A stretch of 17,846 nt of DNA from Asaia bogorensis. GTDB taxonomy: Bacteria > Pseudomonadota > Alphaproteobacteria > Acetobacterales > Acetobacteraceae. The stretch is taken from contig CAMBXJ010000028.1 in NCBI GenBank assembly GCA_945871455.1, positions 1 to 17,846 of the forward strand, read 5' to 3'. The notes beneath the pieces are model-generated. The model did not search any database. It saw only the letters and a list, made by a program, of their open reading frames with translations, and was not told where the DNA came from. This document shows positions 1 through 7,450 of this stretch, piece by piece; the stretch's first letter is position 1, and each line of letters starts with the position of its first letter. Position numbers and translations under genes: made by a program.

Positions 1-24
1 GGGACCCGCTGGAGGAGGCTGTAT

Positions 25-162
25 ATGACTGTATTCCTGTGCGGTTCCATGTGCTTCGACCCTGTCCCGATTCGCGGCATTGCGATGGTTAGAGTCGAAT
101 CCATAAAGGTGGAAAGTACAAGTAATTTAAACCGGACAGCCGTGGGTCAAGTCCGGCAATGA
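25..162 (+). CDS. possible small ORF, 45 codons, unknown
   Basis: A short frame starts at ATG 25 and stops at TGA 160-162. A strong purine-rich Shine-Dalgarno-like run (GGAGGAGG, 11-18) lies six bases before the ATG, which is the only reason to list it. The peptide (begins MTVFLCGSMCFDPVPIRG) resembles nothing I recognise and has no clear membrane segment. Its last codons run into a degenerate copy of the dispersed palindrome found elsewhere in the window, which argues for a decayed or chance frame. The window starts 24 bases upstream, so its true context is not visible. Confidence 0.15.
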   Translation: MTVFLCGSMCFDPVPIRGIAMVRVESIKVESTSNLNRTAVGQVRQ

Positions 163-170
163 CGGTTAGG
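132..170 (+). repeat. degenerate copy of dispersed palindromic repeat
   Basis: The stretch ends in GGGTCAAGTCCGGCAATGACGGT, written here only to show its match to the shared right half (CCGGCAATGACGGT) of the copies at 10384-10438 and 12705-12760. Its own inverted arms are CCGGAC (132-137) and GTCCGG (151-156). The left arm of the full element has diverged. Confidence 0.5.
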
Positions 171-282
171 CGACACGCCAAAATGCGACCGCTCCAGTTG
201 GCGCACTGGCCGCCAACCCCGTGATAGTGGGCGCAGGCCCACCATCCACGTCTTCACTGTGGCCAGCACTGCAAGTCGCGGA

Positions 283-306
283 TCGCGGGTCTGCACCCGC
301 CATGAC
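283..306 (+). repeat. degenerate copy of dispersed palindromic repeat
   Basis: A perfect six-base hairpin, GCGGGT (285-290) and ACCCGC (295-300) around a four-base loop, is followed directly by CATGACGG. The layout hairpin-then-ATGACGG is the same as in the fuller copies downstream, so this is probably a shortened member of the same family. Apart from this, the weaker copy at 132-170 and the doubtful small ORF at 25-162, positions 1-364 hold nothing I can identify. Confidence 0.4.
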
Positions 307-364
307 GGAGTTGCATTGCCCATGGGTCATTGTTTCAGCCCGTCAATGTAACGGACCAGTCGCG

Positions 365-392
365 GAAGGCCGCGATCCGCTACGCGGCCTTC
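365..392 (-). terminator. hairpin at the end of the chemoreceptor gene
   Basis: A perfect 10-bp inverted repeat, GAAGGCCGCG (365-374) and CGCGGCCTTC (383-392), with an eight-base loop, spans the stop codon (380-382) of the minus-strand chemoreceptor. It sits where a transcription terminator would be, but no T-run follows on the minus strand, so it may act as an RNA 3'-end stabiliser or a factor-dependent stop instead. Confidence 0.5.
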
Positions 393-2512
393 ACCCCTGC
401 AATAAACAGATCGACCTCCGTGCTGAGCCGTTCAGCCTGTTTCGACAGTGCCGCGGAAGCCCCCAGCACCTGGGAGGCGGCCGCCCCGGTTTCCGCCGCG
501 CCCTGGCTGACCCCCTGGATGGTGTCGGTCACCGACTCGGTCCCACGCGCGGCCTGCTGGACATTGCGCGCGATTTCCTCGGTCGCCGCCCCTTGCTCCT
601 CGATCGCCGCGGCGATGGACGTGAAGGTCTGGCTGACCTCCCCGATCGTCGTCGCGATACCCTGAATGGCCAGAGCGGCCTCCCGCGTCGCGGACTGGAT
701 CTGACTGATCTGCTGGCCGATCTCCTCGGTCGCCTTGGTGGTCTGGGCCGCCAGCCCTTTCACCTCACTGGCAACGACCGCGAAGCCCTTGCCGGCTTCC
801 CCCGCCCGCGCGGCCTCGATCGTCGCGTTCAGCGCCAGCAAATTGGTCTGGCTGGCGATGTTCGTGATCAGACTGACCACGTCGCCGATTTTCTGCGCCC
901 CGTCGGCCAGCGCCCGGACGACGATGTCCGTGCGCGCGGCCTCCGCGGTCGCGCGGTTGGCGATTTCGGACGACACGCCGACCTGACGCGCGATCTCGCT
1001 GATCGAGGCCGCCAACTCCTCGGCCGCCGTCGCCACCGTCCCGACGTTGACACTCGCCTCCGATGCCGCGTTGCTCACCACCGCGGTTTGGGACGTCGTC
1101 TGAGACGCGATCCCCGACATCACCGCCGCCGTCGAACCCAATTCGGACGATGCGACAGTCACCTCCCCGACAAGCTGCCCAAGCTGCGTTTCAAAATTCC
1201 GCACCAAGGTCTCCATCCGCGTCGCCCGCTCGGCTTTTGTCCTGTTGTCCGCATCCTGCTCCGCGCGCATCCGTTCGGCGGCAAGAGCATTCCGCTTGAA
1301 CACCGCGACAGTCTCGCCCATGCGGTCGATCTCATCACGCTGGCGACCCGCCGGAACATCCACGGTCAGGTCGCCTTCCGCCAGACGGCCCATCACCGCC
1401 TCCAACCGCGTGATGCGACGCACCAGGCTGCGACCTATGTAGAGGAAGACGATCAGCATAGCCGCCACCACGCAGGCTGCCGCGATCGACAGAGCGACCA
1501 CCATGCCGGTCCGGATGAACGCCTCGGATTCGTCGGTTGCCGCCTTGGTGTGCCGAATCGCCGTGTCGACCAGATGATCGACCGCCTTCGCCAACGCCAA
1601 CGTCGTCGCCTGCGCCTGGTCCATGATCGCTCGGCTTGCCCGCATCGCTTCCATTTCCCGCGACCGCAGGCCGAACAGGCTGTTCTTGCCGACACCGCGG
1701 ATCAGCACCGCCTCCAGCGCCGCTTTCAGGCCCTCGGTCGGATGCAGGGTCTCGATCACGTCAAGGTGCTCGCGGGCTTTCTCCGCGGCAATGTTGAAAG
1801 CCTTCTCACCTGCGGCCACGGCGCCCTCATTCGGGGCAAAACTCGCCCGAGCGAGCGTCTCCGCCGCCTGGTTCGCCTGCCCGCGCAATTCCGCCAGGGC
1901 CTGCGCCAGGGGCACATGGGTCGTGACCAGCTCGATCATCGCCATCGTCATCGTCGACGCGTCCGAGCCCATGCTCATCGTCGCCTGGGAGATGCTGCCC
2001 TGCACGCCATCAAGGCCTTTCGCCACCAGACCGCGCAGTCGATCCAGGGCGCGGAGGTTGGATTTGGCCGCTTCAACCCGCTGGTCGATGACCATCATGC
2101 GATCGCCGACGGCGTCGTGCAGCTTCGACAGGTGACCGGTCAGGTCCCCGCTGAGACCGGCAATGGTCTTCAACGCGGGATCGTCACCCAATATGGCACC
2201 CAGTTGGCCAAGTTTCGCGTTGACCACCTTCTGCTGGTTTTCCAGAGCCGCCCAGTAGTCGGATCGCAGCGATTCGGATTCTGCCCGCATCAAGGCCGGC
2301 GCCCCGGCGGCCAGGGTTCCGGTCTCGGCCTGCAGTTGCAGCGCCAGGGAAATCTCCGGGATCCGCCGGTCCGCCATCTCTCGGACGTTGCCGCCAAGTT
2401 CCTGCAATATCAGGCTGGCGACGATGCCGGATACCACGGCGCCACCCGCAATTGCTCCAAAGGCCAGGAACAGCTTGCCCTTGATACCGAAGCCTCGTGA
2501 TTTGTTACTCAT
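380..2512 (-). CDS. methyl-accepting chemotaxis protein
   Basis: This is an inner-membrane chemoreceptor of 710 residues that passes ligand signals to CheA/CheW. A first membrane helix lies at about residues 13-36. An unusually large helical periplasmic region of about 300 residues follows, then a second helix at about 337-359, a HAMP linker at about 361-413, and a cytoplasmic signalling domain. The conserved hairpin tip ([20 protein letters not shown]) is at about 556-575. There is no NWETF-like CheR tether at the C terminus. The ATG at 2512 is preferred because GGAG lies nine bases upstream; a TTG at 2527 would put that GGAG inside the coding sequence. The size of the sensor region suggests a double four-helix bundle of the HBM type, which is inference. 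It is 33 nt downstream of a periplasmic binding-protein gene on the same strand. Confidence 0.93.
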   Translation of the reverse strand: MSNKSRGFGIKGKLFLAFGAIAGGAVVSGIVASLILQELGGNVREMADRRIPEISLALQLQAETGTLAAGAPALMRAESESLRSDYWAALENQQKVVNAKLGQLGAILGDDPALKTIAGLSGDLTGHLSKLHDAVGDRMMVIDQRVEAAKSNLRALDRLRGLVAKGLDGVQGSISQATMSMGSDASTMTMAMIELVTTHVPLAQALAELRGQANQAAETLARASFAPNEGAVAAGEKAFNIAAEKAREHLDVIETLHPTEGLKAALEAVLIRGVGKNSLFGLRSREMEAMRASRAIMDQAQATTLALAKAVDHLVDTAIRHTKAATDESEAFIRTGMVVALSIAAACVVAAMLIVFLYIGRSLVRRITRLEAVMGRLAEGDLTVDVPAGRQRDEIDRMGETVAVFKRNALAAERMRAEQDADNRTKAERATRMETLVRNFETQLGQLVGEVTVASSELGSTAAVMSGIASQTTSQTAVVSNAASEASVNVGTVATAAEELAASISEIARQVGVSSEIANRATAEAARTDIVVRALADGAQKIGDVVSLITNIASQTNLLALNATIEAARAGEAGKGFAVVASEVKGLAAQTTKATEEIGQQISQIQSATREAALAIQGIATTIGEVSQTFTSIAAAIEEQGAATEEIARNVQQAARGTESVTDTIQGVSQGAAETGAAASQVLGASAALSKQAERLSTEVDLFIAGVKAA

Positions 2513-2545
2513 AGTGGTTTGCTCCAACCAGGGCCGGGGTCAGGA

Positions 2546-3601
2546 TCAGCGCGAGGCGGTATGGAACTGCCGCACAAGTTCCCGCGCGCGCGCATAAAGT
2601 CGTTCGCCATCCACGCCCTGGCGCGCCATCGCGGCCTTCCAGTCGGCGACGGCCGGTTGGATCGCGGCTTCCATTTCCGCCCGCACCTGCGGGGTCAGCG
2701 CAACATAGGTGTAGTTGGGATCGGTGCGCAGACGGTCGCGGGTGACCTCCTCGGCGGCGTCGCGCAGGCGGGCATTGCCCAGGGTCAGATCGACCGCGTG
2801 ACGTTCGATGACCGCCTGCATATCGGCCGGCAGCGCGTCCCATTTCGCCTTGTTCATCACGACCATCAATGCCGGCGCAGCGAATTTCGCATCGACCAGG
2901 ATCTTGACCTGATCGGCCAGTTTCTTGCCGTCCGCGCCGGCCGTGGTCATCAGCGAATCCCAGCCAAAGGTGATCGCGTCCACCGTGCCGGCATCCAGCA
3001 CATGGCCGATCATGTTGACCGGCACCCCCACCGGGATCATGCCCAGCCTGGCCAGCGCAAGGCCGACGGTCGGGCTGGGGGTCCGAACGCGCATCCCCCG
3101 CAAGTCGCGCAGCTTCTCGATCGGCTTGGCGGCGGAAAAAATGCCGTAGGGCGGCAGCACATAAAGGCCCAGAACCTTGACCGAAGCATAGTCTTTGTCG
3201 AGCAGCCCTTCCTGGTACATCTTCCACATGGCCTGGGTGCCGCCTGTCGCGGTGTCATACATCAGCGGCAGTTCCATGACCGAGGACTGAGGGAAGCGCC
3301 CCGAACTGTATCCCTGAACCGTTGCCGCGATCTCGATGTCCCCGCGTTCGACCATCGCGAACAGTTCCGCCGGCTTGCCGTAGCCACCCAGCGGCTTCAG
3401 CGCGACCGCCATACGGTCCCCCGAATCGGCCGCGACCTTACGGGCGAACGGTTCCAGCACATTCTTGTAGGCGGGCGTTGCCTCGGCGTTGATGGTGGCG
3501 AAGCGCAGGACGGTTTCAGCGGCGTTCGCGACCTGGGCGCTGGCCGCCAGGACCACCGCCACGGCGCCCGCCATGACCGCGGAAGACTTCAGGAGACGCA
3601 T
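2546..3601 (-). CDS. TRAP transporter solute-binding protein, DctP family
   Basis: This is a 351-residue periplasmic binding protein of the TRAP (DctP) type, a family that usually captures carboxylates. A Sec signal peptide is clear (MRLLKSSAVMAGAVAVVLAA, cleavage near ANA-AET at residue 27). The family's ligand-contacting arginine region is present as GMRVRTPSPT (about 169-178, R171/R173), followed by the VPVNMIGHVLDAGTVDAI segment typical of the fold. The ATG at 3601 is chosen because AAGGG lies eight bases upstream and the signal peptide begins there; an upstream in-frame start would add 21 unlikely residues. The membrane subunits DctQ and DctM are absent from the window. The neighbour in the same direction is a chemoreceptor, so a sensing role, delivering ligand to that receptor, is as plausible as transport. 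Confidence 0.9.
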   Translation of the reverse strand: MRLLKSSAVMAGAVAVVLAASAQVANAAETVLRFATINAEATPAYKNVLEPFARKVAADSGDRMAVALKPLGGYGKPAELFAMVERGDIEIAATVQGYSSGRFPQSSVMELPLMYDTATGGTQAMWKMYQEGLLDKDYASVKVLGLYVLPPYGIFSAAKPIEKLRDLRGMRVRTPSPTVGLALARLGMIPVGVPVNMIGHVLDAGTVDAITFGWDSLMTTAGADGKKLADQVKILVDAKFAAPALMVVMNKAKWDALPADMQAVIERHAVDLTLGNARLRDAAEEVTRDRLRTDPNYTYVALTPQVRAEMEAAIQPAVADWKAAMARQGVDGERLYARARELVRQFHTASR

Positions 3602-3873
3602 GCAAAAGACCCTTTCAAACGACACGGCGGGGCAACAGCCAATTCCGACGAAACTTCGGCGCATGGTGTCGGCAGACGATTAAAATTCGGTTTATGCTGG
3701 GCGCGATTAGCCGATTTCCGGTTACCATTCCGTGAGCACCGCCCCGAAGGCCGGATGATCCGCCATGGCTCGGCCGGGGATCCATGGACGCGTTCAGGGC
3801 GGCGGACGCTTCCCTCGGACGGCGCGTCATGGTCCATTGGGGCCAAGACCGGTTGGTCAAAAGGAGGAACGCC
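3602..3873. promoter_or_regulatory. divergent intergenic region
   Basis: These 272 bp separate the minus-strand TRAP binding-protein gene from the plus-strand ABC binding-protein gene, so promoters for both should lie here. The most AT-rich piece is about 3678-3696 (GATTAAAATTCGGTTTATG). I see no pair of hexamers good enough to name a promoter. A perfect AAGGAGG ribosome site at 3861-3867 serves the plus-strand gene. Confidence 0.45.
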
Positions 3874-5457
3874 ATGACGACCCGACGCCTGCTTCTGGCC
3901 GCGGCTGCCAGCCTGACCGCCCATATGGCGGTCGCACAATCGGCGGTTGCCCAAACGCTGACGATCGGCATCGGCGATGCGGTGACCAGCATCGACCCGC
4001 ACTATCTGAACTCGCCCACCAACAAGAACGTGATCTGCAACATCTACGATGCGCTGACCGATGCCGACAGCGGCTACGGGGTCTATCCGTCGCTGGCCGA
4101 ATCCTGGAAGCGGCTGGACGACCTGACATGGGAGTTCAAGATCAGACCCGGCGTGCGCTTCCATGACGGGTCCAGGCTGACCGCGAATGACGCGATGGCG
4201 GCCATCACCCGGGTGCCGAAAGTGCCGAACGCACCGCAGCCGTTCACGACCTATATCCGCATGATCAACGGCATGACCGTGGTCGACGATCATACGTTGC
4301 GCATCACCACCAGCGCGCTCGATCCGATCCTGCCGAACGAATTGGTGCAGATCCGGATCATGCCGGCGTCCGCCGCGGCCATGACGACCGAGGATTTCAA
4401 CAACGGCAAGGCCGCGATCGGCACGGGTCCGATGCGGTTCGTGTCCTATCAGCCCGGCGTCGGTGTGGAACTGGTTCGCAACGACCTTTATTGGGGCAAG
4501 CGGGCCGACTGGGAGAAGGTTTCGTTCCGTATCATATCGGAGGGCGCGGCACGGGTGGCGGCGCTTATGGCGGGCGACGTGCAGATGATCGATCTGGTGC
4601 CGAGCGATGCGCTGGAGGAACTGCGCAAGAATGGAAAACTGCGTGTGGTGTCGGCGGAGGTCGGGCTGCGATACATTTTCCTGGCCTTGGACCAGTCGCG
4701 TGATGGCCCATCCCCATTCGTGTTCGGCCCGAATGGAGAGGTTTTGGAGAAAAACCCCTTAAAGGATGTGCGGGTCCGCAAGGCACTGTCGCTCGCCATC
4801 AACCGCCCCGCGATCGTGGAACGGGTGATGGAGGGTGTCGCCACCGCGACCGGCCAGATGATGCCCGACGGCGGCGTCGGCAACGCGCCCGACATCAAGG
4901 TGCCGCCCTTCGACCCGGAGCAAGCCAGGAAGCTGCTGGCCGAAGCAGGTTATCCGAACGGGCTGCGCGTGACCATCCATTCCACCAAAGGCCGTTACGT
5001 GAACGACACGCGGGTCGTGCAGGCCGTCGCGCAGATGTGGCAACGGATCGGTGTGCAGGCGACGATCGAGCTGCAACCCTGGAGCTCCTACGCCACCCGG
5101 GTCACCAAACAGCAATATTCGGTGATGATCGGGGCCGTTGCGGCGGTGACCAGCGAGAGTTCGCAGGTGCTGCGCAGCGCCATGGGCACGTACGACCTGC
5201 CGAAGGGTTGGGGCGGGTTCAACTGGGGACGCTATTCCAATCCGAAACTGGACGAACTGGTGATCGAGGCCAGCGCGACCGGAGACGACGACAAGCGCAA
5301 CGAGTTGCTGCGTTCGGCCATGCGGATCGGCGTGGCCGATGTTGCCAACATCCCGCTGCATTTCCAGCGTACCACCTGGGCCATGCAGCGCGGCCTGACC
5401 TACACCGGGCGGTCTGACGATCAGACCCGCATTTTGGACATCAGGCTGACGCGGTGA
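3874..5457 (+). CDS. ABC transporter substrate-binding protein, peptide/nickel family (SBP_bac_5)
   Basis: This is a 527-residue periplasmic binding protein of the DppA/OppA/GsiB type, which captures peptides, glutathione, nickel chelates or similar ligands. The signal peptide is MTTRRLLLAAAASLTAHMAV and a little beyond, with cleavage near AVA-QT. Family landmarks are ALTDADSGYGVYPSLAESWK near the N terminus, WEFKIRPGVRFHDGSRLTA, IGTGPMRF, and DVRVRKALSLAINRPAIVE. The ATG at 3874 has AAGGAGG six bases upstream; the longer frame from 3784 would add 30 residues before the signal peptide. No permease or ATPase gene is nearby, so it is an orphan component. Its stop overlaps the next start in GTGA, which implies coupled translation with the EndoU nuclease gene. 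The ligand cannot be told from sequence. Confidence 0.9.
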   Translation: MTTRRLLLAAAASLTAHMAVAQSAVAQTLTIGIGDAVTSIDPHYLNSPTNKNVICNIYDALTDADSGYGVYPSLAESWKRLDDLTWEFKIRPGVRFHDGSRLTANDAMAAITRVPKVPNAPQPFTTYIRMINGMTVVDDHTLRITTSALDPILPNELVQIRIMPASAAAMTTEDFNNGKAAIGTGPMRFVSYQPGVGVELVRNDLYWGKRADWEKVSFRIISEGAARVAALMAGDVQMIDLVPSDALEELRKNGKLRVVSAEVGLRYIFLALDQSRDGPSPFVFGPNGEVLEKNPLKDVRVRKALSLAINRPAIVERVMEGVATATGQMMPDGGVGNAPDIKVPPFDPEQARKLLAEAGYPNGLRVTIHSTKGRYVNDTRVVQAVAQMWQRIGVQATIELQPWSSYATRVTKQQYSVMIGAVAAVTSESSQVLRSAMGTYDLPKGWGGFNWGRYSNPKLDELVIEASATGDDDKRNELLRSAMRIGVADVANIPLHFQRTTWAMQRGLTYTGRSDDQTRILDIRLTR

Positions 5458-5990
5458 CGCGGATCGGTCTTTGCCGAACTTGGCCGCTGGCCGCGCTGGT
5501 GCTCGGGATCGCGGCGGATGCGGCGCGGGCACAGGTCGCGTGCCCGCAACCGTGGTCGTCGGGATCCCCCGCCGTGAAGGCGCAGCATATTTTCTGCGGA
5601 GAGATCAACGGCAAAGGGCGCGCGGTCGGCTTTCACAGCCGCCCCGGTGGGCGGAACCCAGAGACCGTCGCGCTGACGGAAGACGTCCGCCTCGATCCCA
5701 GGCATCCCGGCGTCTACACGATCAGCCGGTTCCACATCACGGAGCATGGCCGGACCGAGGTCAAAACCCTGTCCACGATGTTTCCCGATCGATGCGACAC
5801 CGACGCCGTGATCGCGGCGATCCAACATGCCTATGCCCATGGAACAAGGACGGCGGACGGATTTTCCGGCCCGTCCGGCCCGACCTGCACGGATAATCGC
5901 GGCCAGGGGTTCCGCATCCAGGGGTTCACGGGCACCCACGGCGGCAACAAAGGGGGCAGGACGGTGATCATGACCGCCTATCCCAATTGA
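5454..5990 (+). CDS. exported EndoU-family endoribonuclease (putative toxin)
   Basis: This 178-residue protein has a Sec signal peptide (cleavage near ARA-QV at about residue 26) and a complete small EndoU domain. Visible motifs are AQHIFCGEINGKG with H45, GFHSRPGG with H61, VKTLSTMFPD with K104, an IAAIQHAYAHG helix, and the terminal TVIMTAYPN with T174 and Y176. The 16-residue step between the histidines and the following lysine match the His-His-Lys active site known in XendoU and in bacterial EndoU toxins. EndoU enzymes cut RNA near uridine to a 2',3'-cyclic phosphate; bacterial ones usually form the C terminus of large CdiA or MafB-type toxins. Here the domain stands alone behind a signal peptide. 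Four cysteines (30, 48, 114, 145) could form disulfides after export. The start is GTG, overlapping the upstream stop as GTGA; the small gene at 5990 follows by a one-base overlap. Confidence 0.82.
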   Translation: MTRIGLCRTWPLAALVLGIAADAARAQVACPQPWSSGSPAVKAQHIFCGEINGKGRAVGFHSRPGGRNPETVALTEDVRLDPRHPGVYTISRFHITEHGRTEVKTLSTMFPDRCDTDAVIAAIQHAYAHGTRTADGFSGPSGPTCTDNRGQGFRIQGFTGTHGGNKGGRTVIMTAYPN

Positions 5991-6334
5991 TGGATCGCGT
6001 GGGTGCGATGGACCTGGTGTTCAGCCACGACGCGGACGGCAGGCCGATGGCGGCGGCCCGGGGAACCGCATCCGGGACAGGTGATCTGGCCACCTTCCTG
6101 ACCGAGGAAGTCCACTGGCCCTTCTATGCGTCCCTGTTACTGGACCAGGCAACGGCGGCCCCGGACAGTTCACCCATCACCGCGACCGGGAATGCCTATG
6201 CCATGACATGCGATGGGGACACGGTGACGATCGAGCATCTGCACATCCCCGGACGGCGACCCATTCGGCTGGTTCGGCAGGATTTCGTGGCAACGATCAC
6301 CGCCTGGCGCGCGCATCTGGAAGCCGGCGCCTGA
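5990..6334 (+). CDS. small cytosolic protein, probable EndoU immunity protein
   Basis: This encodes 114 residues, starting at an ATG that shares one base with the nuclease stop (TGATG); a TTG at 5987 or an ATG at 6008 are alternatives. There is no signal peptide or membrane segment, so it should stay in the cytosol. The layout is an N-terminal strand (MDLVFSHDADGRP), a helical middle (LATFLTEEVHWPFYASLLLD), a GNAYAMTCDGDTVTIEHL strand pair, and a C-terminal helix with DFVATITAWRAHL. The order of these segments resembles, from memory, the UPF0231/YacL type of small protein and several immunity families, but I cannot name a family firmly. Its position directly behind an EndoU nuclease is the main argument for immunity. 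It could instead be an unrelated regulator. Confidence 0.6.
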   Translation: MDRVGAMDLVFSHDADGRPMAAARGTASGTGDLATFLTEEVHWPFYASLLLDQATAAPDSSPITATGNAYAMTCDGDTVTIEHLHIPGRRPIRLVRQDFVATITAWRAHLEAGA

Positions 6335-6364
6335 CTGTGTGGCACCGAATCGAATACGGGTGGG

Positions 6365-6396
6365 CGGTCCGGGGGGAGACGGTCATTCCCGGACCG
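6365..6396 (+). terminator. hairpin closing the binding protein-EndoU-immunity run
   Basis: A perfect 9-bp inverted repeat, CGGTCCGGG (6365-6373) and CCCGGACCG (6388-6396), lies 31 bases after the stop of the putative immunity gene. It sits between convergent genes and could serve both strands. There is no T-run. The rest of 6335-6503 shows nothing I recognise. Confidence 0.5.
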
Positions 6397-6503
6397 ATAC
6401 GCAGCCAACCAGCCTCAGCCCATGGGGCGATGCCGTTTTGCGGTCTGGCCGGACGCACGCTCCCGGCTTTCAGCCAGGCAACGCGCGTCCGCGGTGACCA
6501 ACC

Positions 6504-6989
6504 TCAATGAACGCCAATATCGACGATGCGTCCGCCCGGACTGTCGGCGCTCGCCATGGCCTGCGTAATCGGCTGACGCTCGCCGGTCCATCTGGTTTCA
6601 ACGCGGGCAGGACGAATAGTGCCGGTCCGCAGCAGCGCGTCGCGCACCGCGTTGGCCCGCTGCCGGGACAGACGCATGTTGACAGCGTCGCTGCCAACCC
6701 CGTCGGTCTTGCCGATCACGGTCGCGGTCATTGTCGGATTGGCGCGCATCTTTTCCGCCGCGCCATTCACCGCGGCCAGGGCCTCCGATCCGAGCCGGAC
6801 ACTGCCGGAATCGAAGGGGGCATGGAACCAGGTGACGTTCTGCGCGGGCAGCGCGGCAAGCGCGGTGCCGGGCGGATTATAGGGTGTTACCTCCGCAACG
6901 GGTGCAGCGTTCTGCTGTGAGCAGCCCGCCAGCAGGGCAAAGGCGCCAATGGAAAGGAGTTTGGTCAGGGACGTCGCGGGAGGGGTCAT
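6504..6989 (-). CDS. OmpA-family lipoprotein
   Basis: This is a 161-residue outer-membrane-type lipoprotein. Its signal peptide ends in a lipobox, LLAGC, with the lipidated cysteine at residue 23. A proline/alanine-rich linker follows, then a C-terminal OmpA-like domain that binds peptidoglycan. The key segment is GKTDGVGSDAVNMRLSRQRA (94-113), where D96 and R111 stand at the spacing known to grip diaminopimelate in OmpA/Pal domains. The usual NRRV-type ending is replaced by GGRIVDIGVH. The start at ATG 6989 is chosen for the GGTGA six bases upstream; a GTG at 6998 has no such site. It follows the 7011-7283 gene by 21 nt and is probably co-transcribed with it. A cell-wall tethering role is expected from the family. 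Confidence 0.85.
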   Translation of the reverse strand: MTPPATSLTKLLSIGAFALLAGCSQQNAAPVAEVTPYNPPGTALAALPAQNVTWFHAPFDSGSVRLGSEALAAVNGAAEKMRANPTMTATVIGKTDGVGSDAVNMRLSRQRANAVRDALLRTGTIRPARVETRWTGERQPITQAMASADSPGGRIVDIGVH

Positions 6990-7010
6990 GAGTTTCACCG
7001 TTGTTCGAGA

Positions 7011-7283
7011 TCAATTGAAGCCGGATGCAGCCAGCGGCAGGACGGGCTGACCGATGGACGCCGGGAATTTGACAATCCGCCGCGGAAGCGCGGCCCCACG
7101 GCCCATATCGATTTTCAGGTAGAAAGCCGCCGGCAGCTCCGCGCTCGATTCGTCGAGATTCGCCAGACCAGCCGCGAGGTCCCCGAAGGTGGCGCCGACG
7201 GGCAGGCGGAACGACAAGGCCCTGTCGGCCAATGCCACGGTGACCAGGTTGGCGGGCGCGGTTTCCCACTGCGTGTTTCGCAT
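7011..7283 (-). CDS. hypothetical protein, 90 residues
   Basis: I do not recognise this family. The preferred start is ATG 7283, with GGAG eight bases upstream; a longer frame begins at 7379 but has no comparable ribosome site. The protein begins MRNTQWETAPANLVTVALAD and has no signal peptide or membrane helix. The middle (LPVGATFGDLAAGLANLD) reads like an alternating strand-helix fold, and the C-terminal part (AFYLKIDMGRGAALPRRIV) is basic. It sits 21 nt before the OmpA-like lipoprotein on the same strand, so the two probably share a transcript, but nothing visible shows a joint function. The codon pattern is normal for the window and the ribosome site is good, so I take it as real. Confidence 0.65.
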   Translation of the reverse strand: MRNTQWETAPANLVTVALADRALSFRLPVGATFGDLAAGLANLDESSAELPAAFYLKIDMGRGAALPRRIVKFPASIGQPVLPLAASGFN

Positions 7284-7450
7284 GCCATTAACTCCGTGTT
7301 GCGGTTTGAAGTCGAGCGGCAGCTCATCGTCCGGCGGCAGGGCGTCTGCCAGCCCGGCGGGTTGCCGATGCCCGATCATTCATGGAAGGCGGTCGGTTTA
7401 CGTTATAACTTAATTTAGGCTTGCAGGTGCCGCCGGCACAGGGACGGAAA
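7284..7450 (-). promoter_or_regulatory. AT-rich gap upstream of the 7011-7283 gene
   Basis: The piece 7396-7420 is clearly more AT-rich than its surroundings and contains the palindrome GTTATAAC (7402-7409). Read on the minus strand, TATAAC could be a -10 element for the small gene and the lipoprotein downstream, but I see no matching -35 hexamer. A small GTGCC/GGCAC hairpin near 7428-7440 follows the end of the glucosyltransferase gene. Confidence 0.3.

Noticed and set aside
83..105. tRNA T-arm-like sequence (GGTTAGAGTCGAATCC)
   Set aside because: The loop has the wrong length, and no acceptor, D or anticodon stems can be formed around it.
221..2500. 759-codon plus-strand open frame opposite the chemoreceptor gene
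   Set aside because: The translation is low-complexity, rich in R, H, Q and D, with no domain. It mirrors the coding of the chemoreceptor and is a typical antisense frame in GC-rich DNA.
2513..2527. TTG start for the chemoreceptor at 2527
   Set aside because: It would place the GGAG ribosome site of the better ATG (2512) inside the coding sequence, and it lacks its own site.
7402..7409. Zur-type operator (GTTATAAC)
   Set aside because: Eight palindromic bases are too few to name a regulator, and the genes downstream are not zinc genes.
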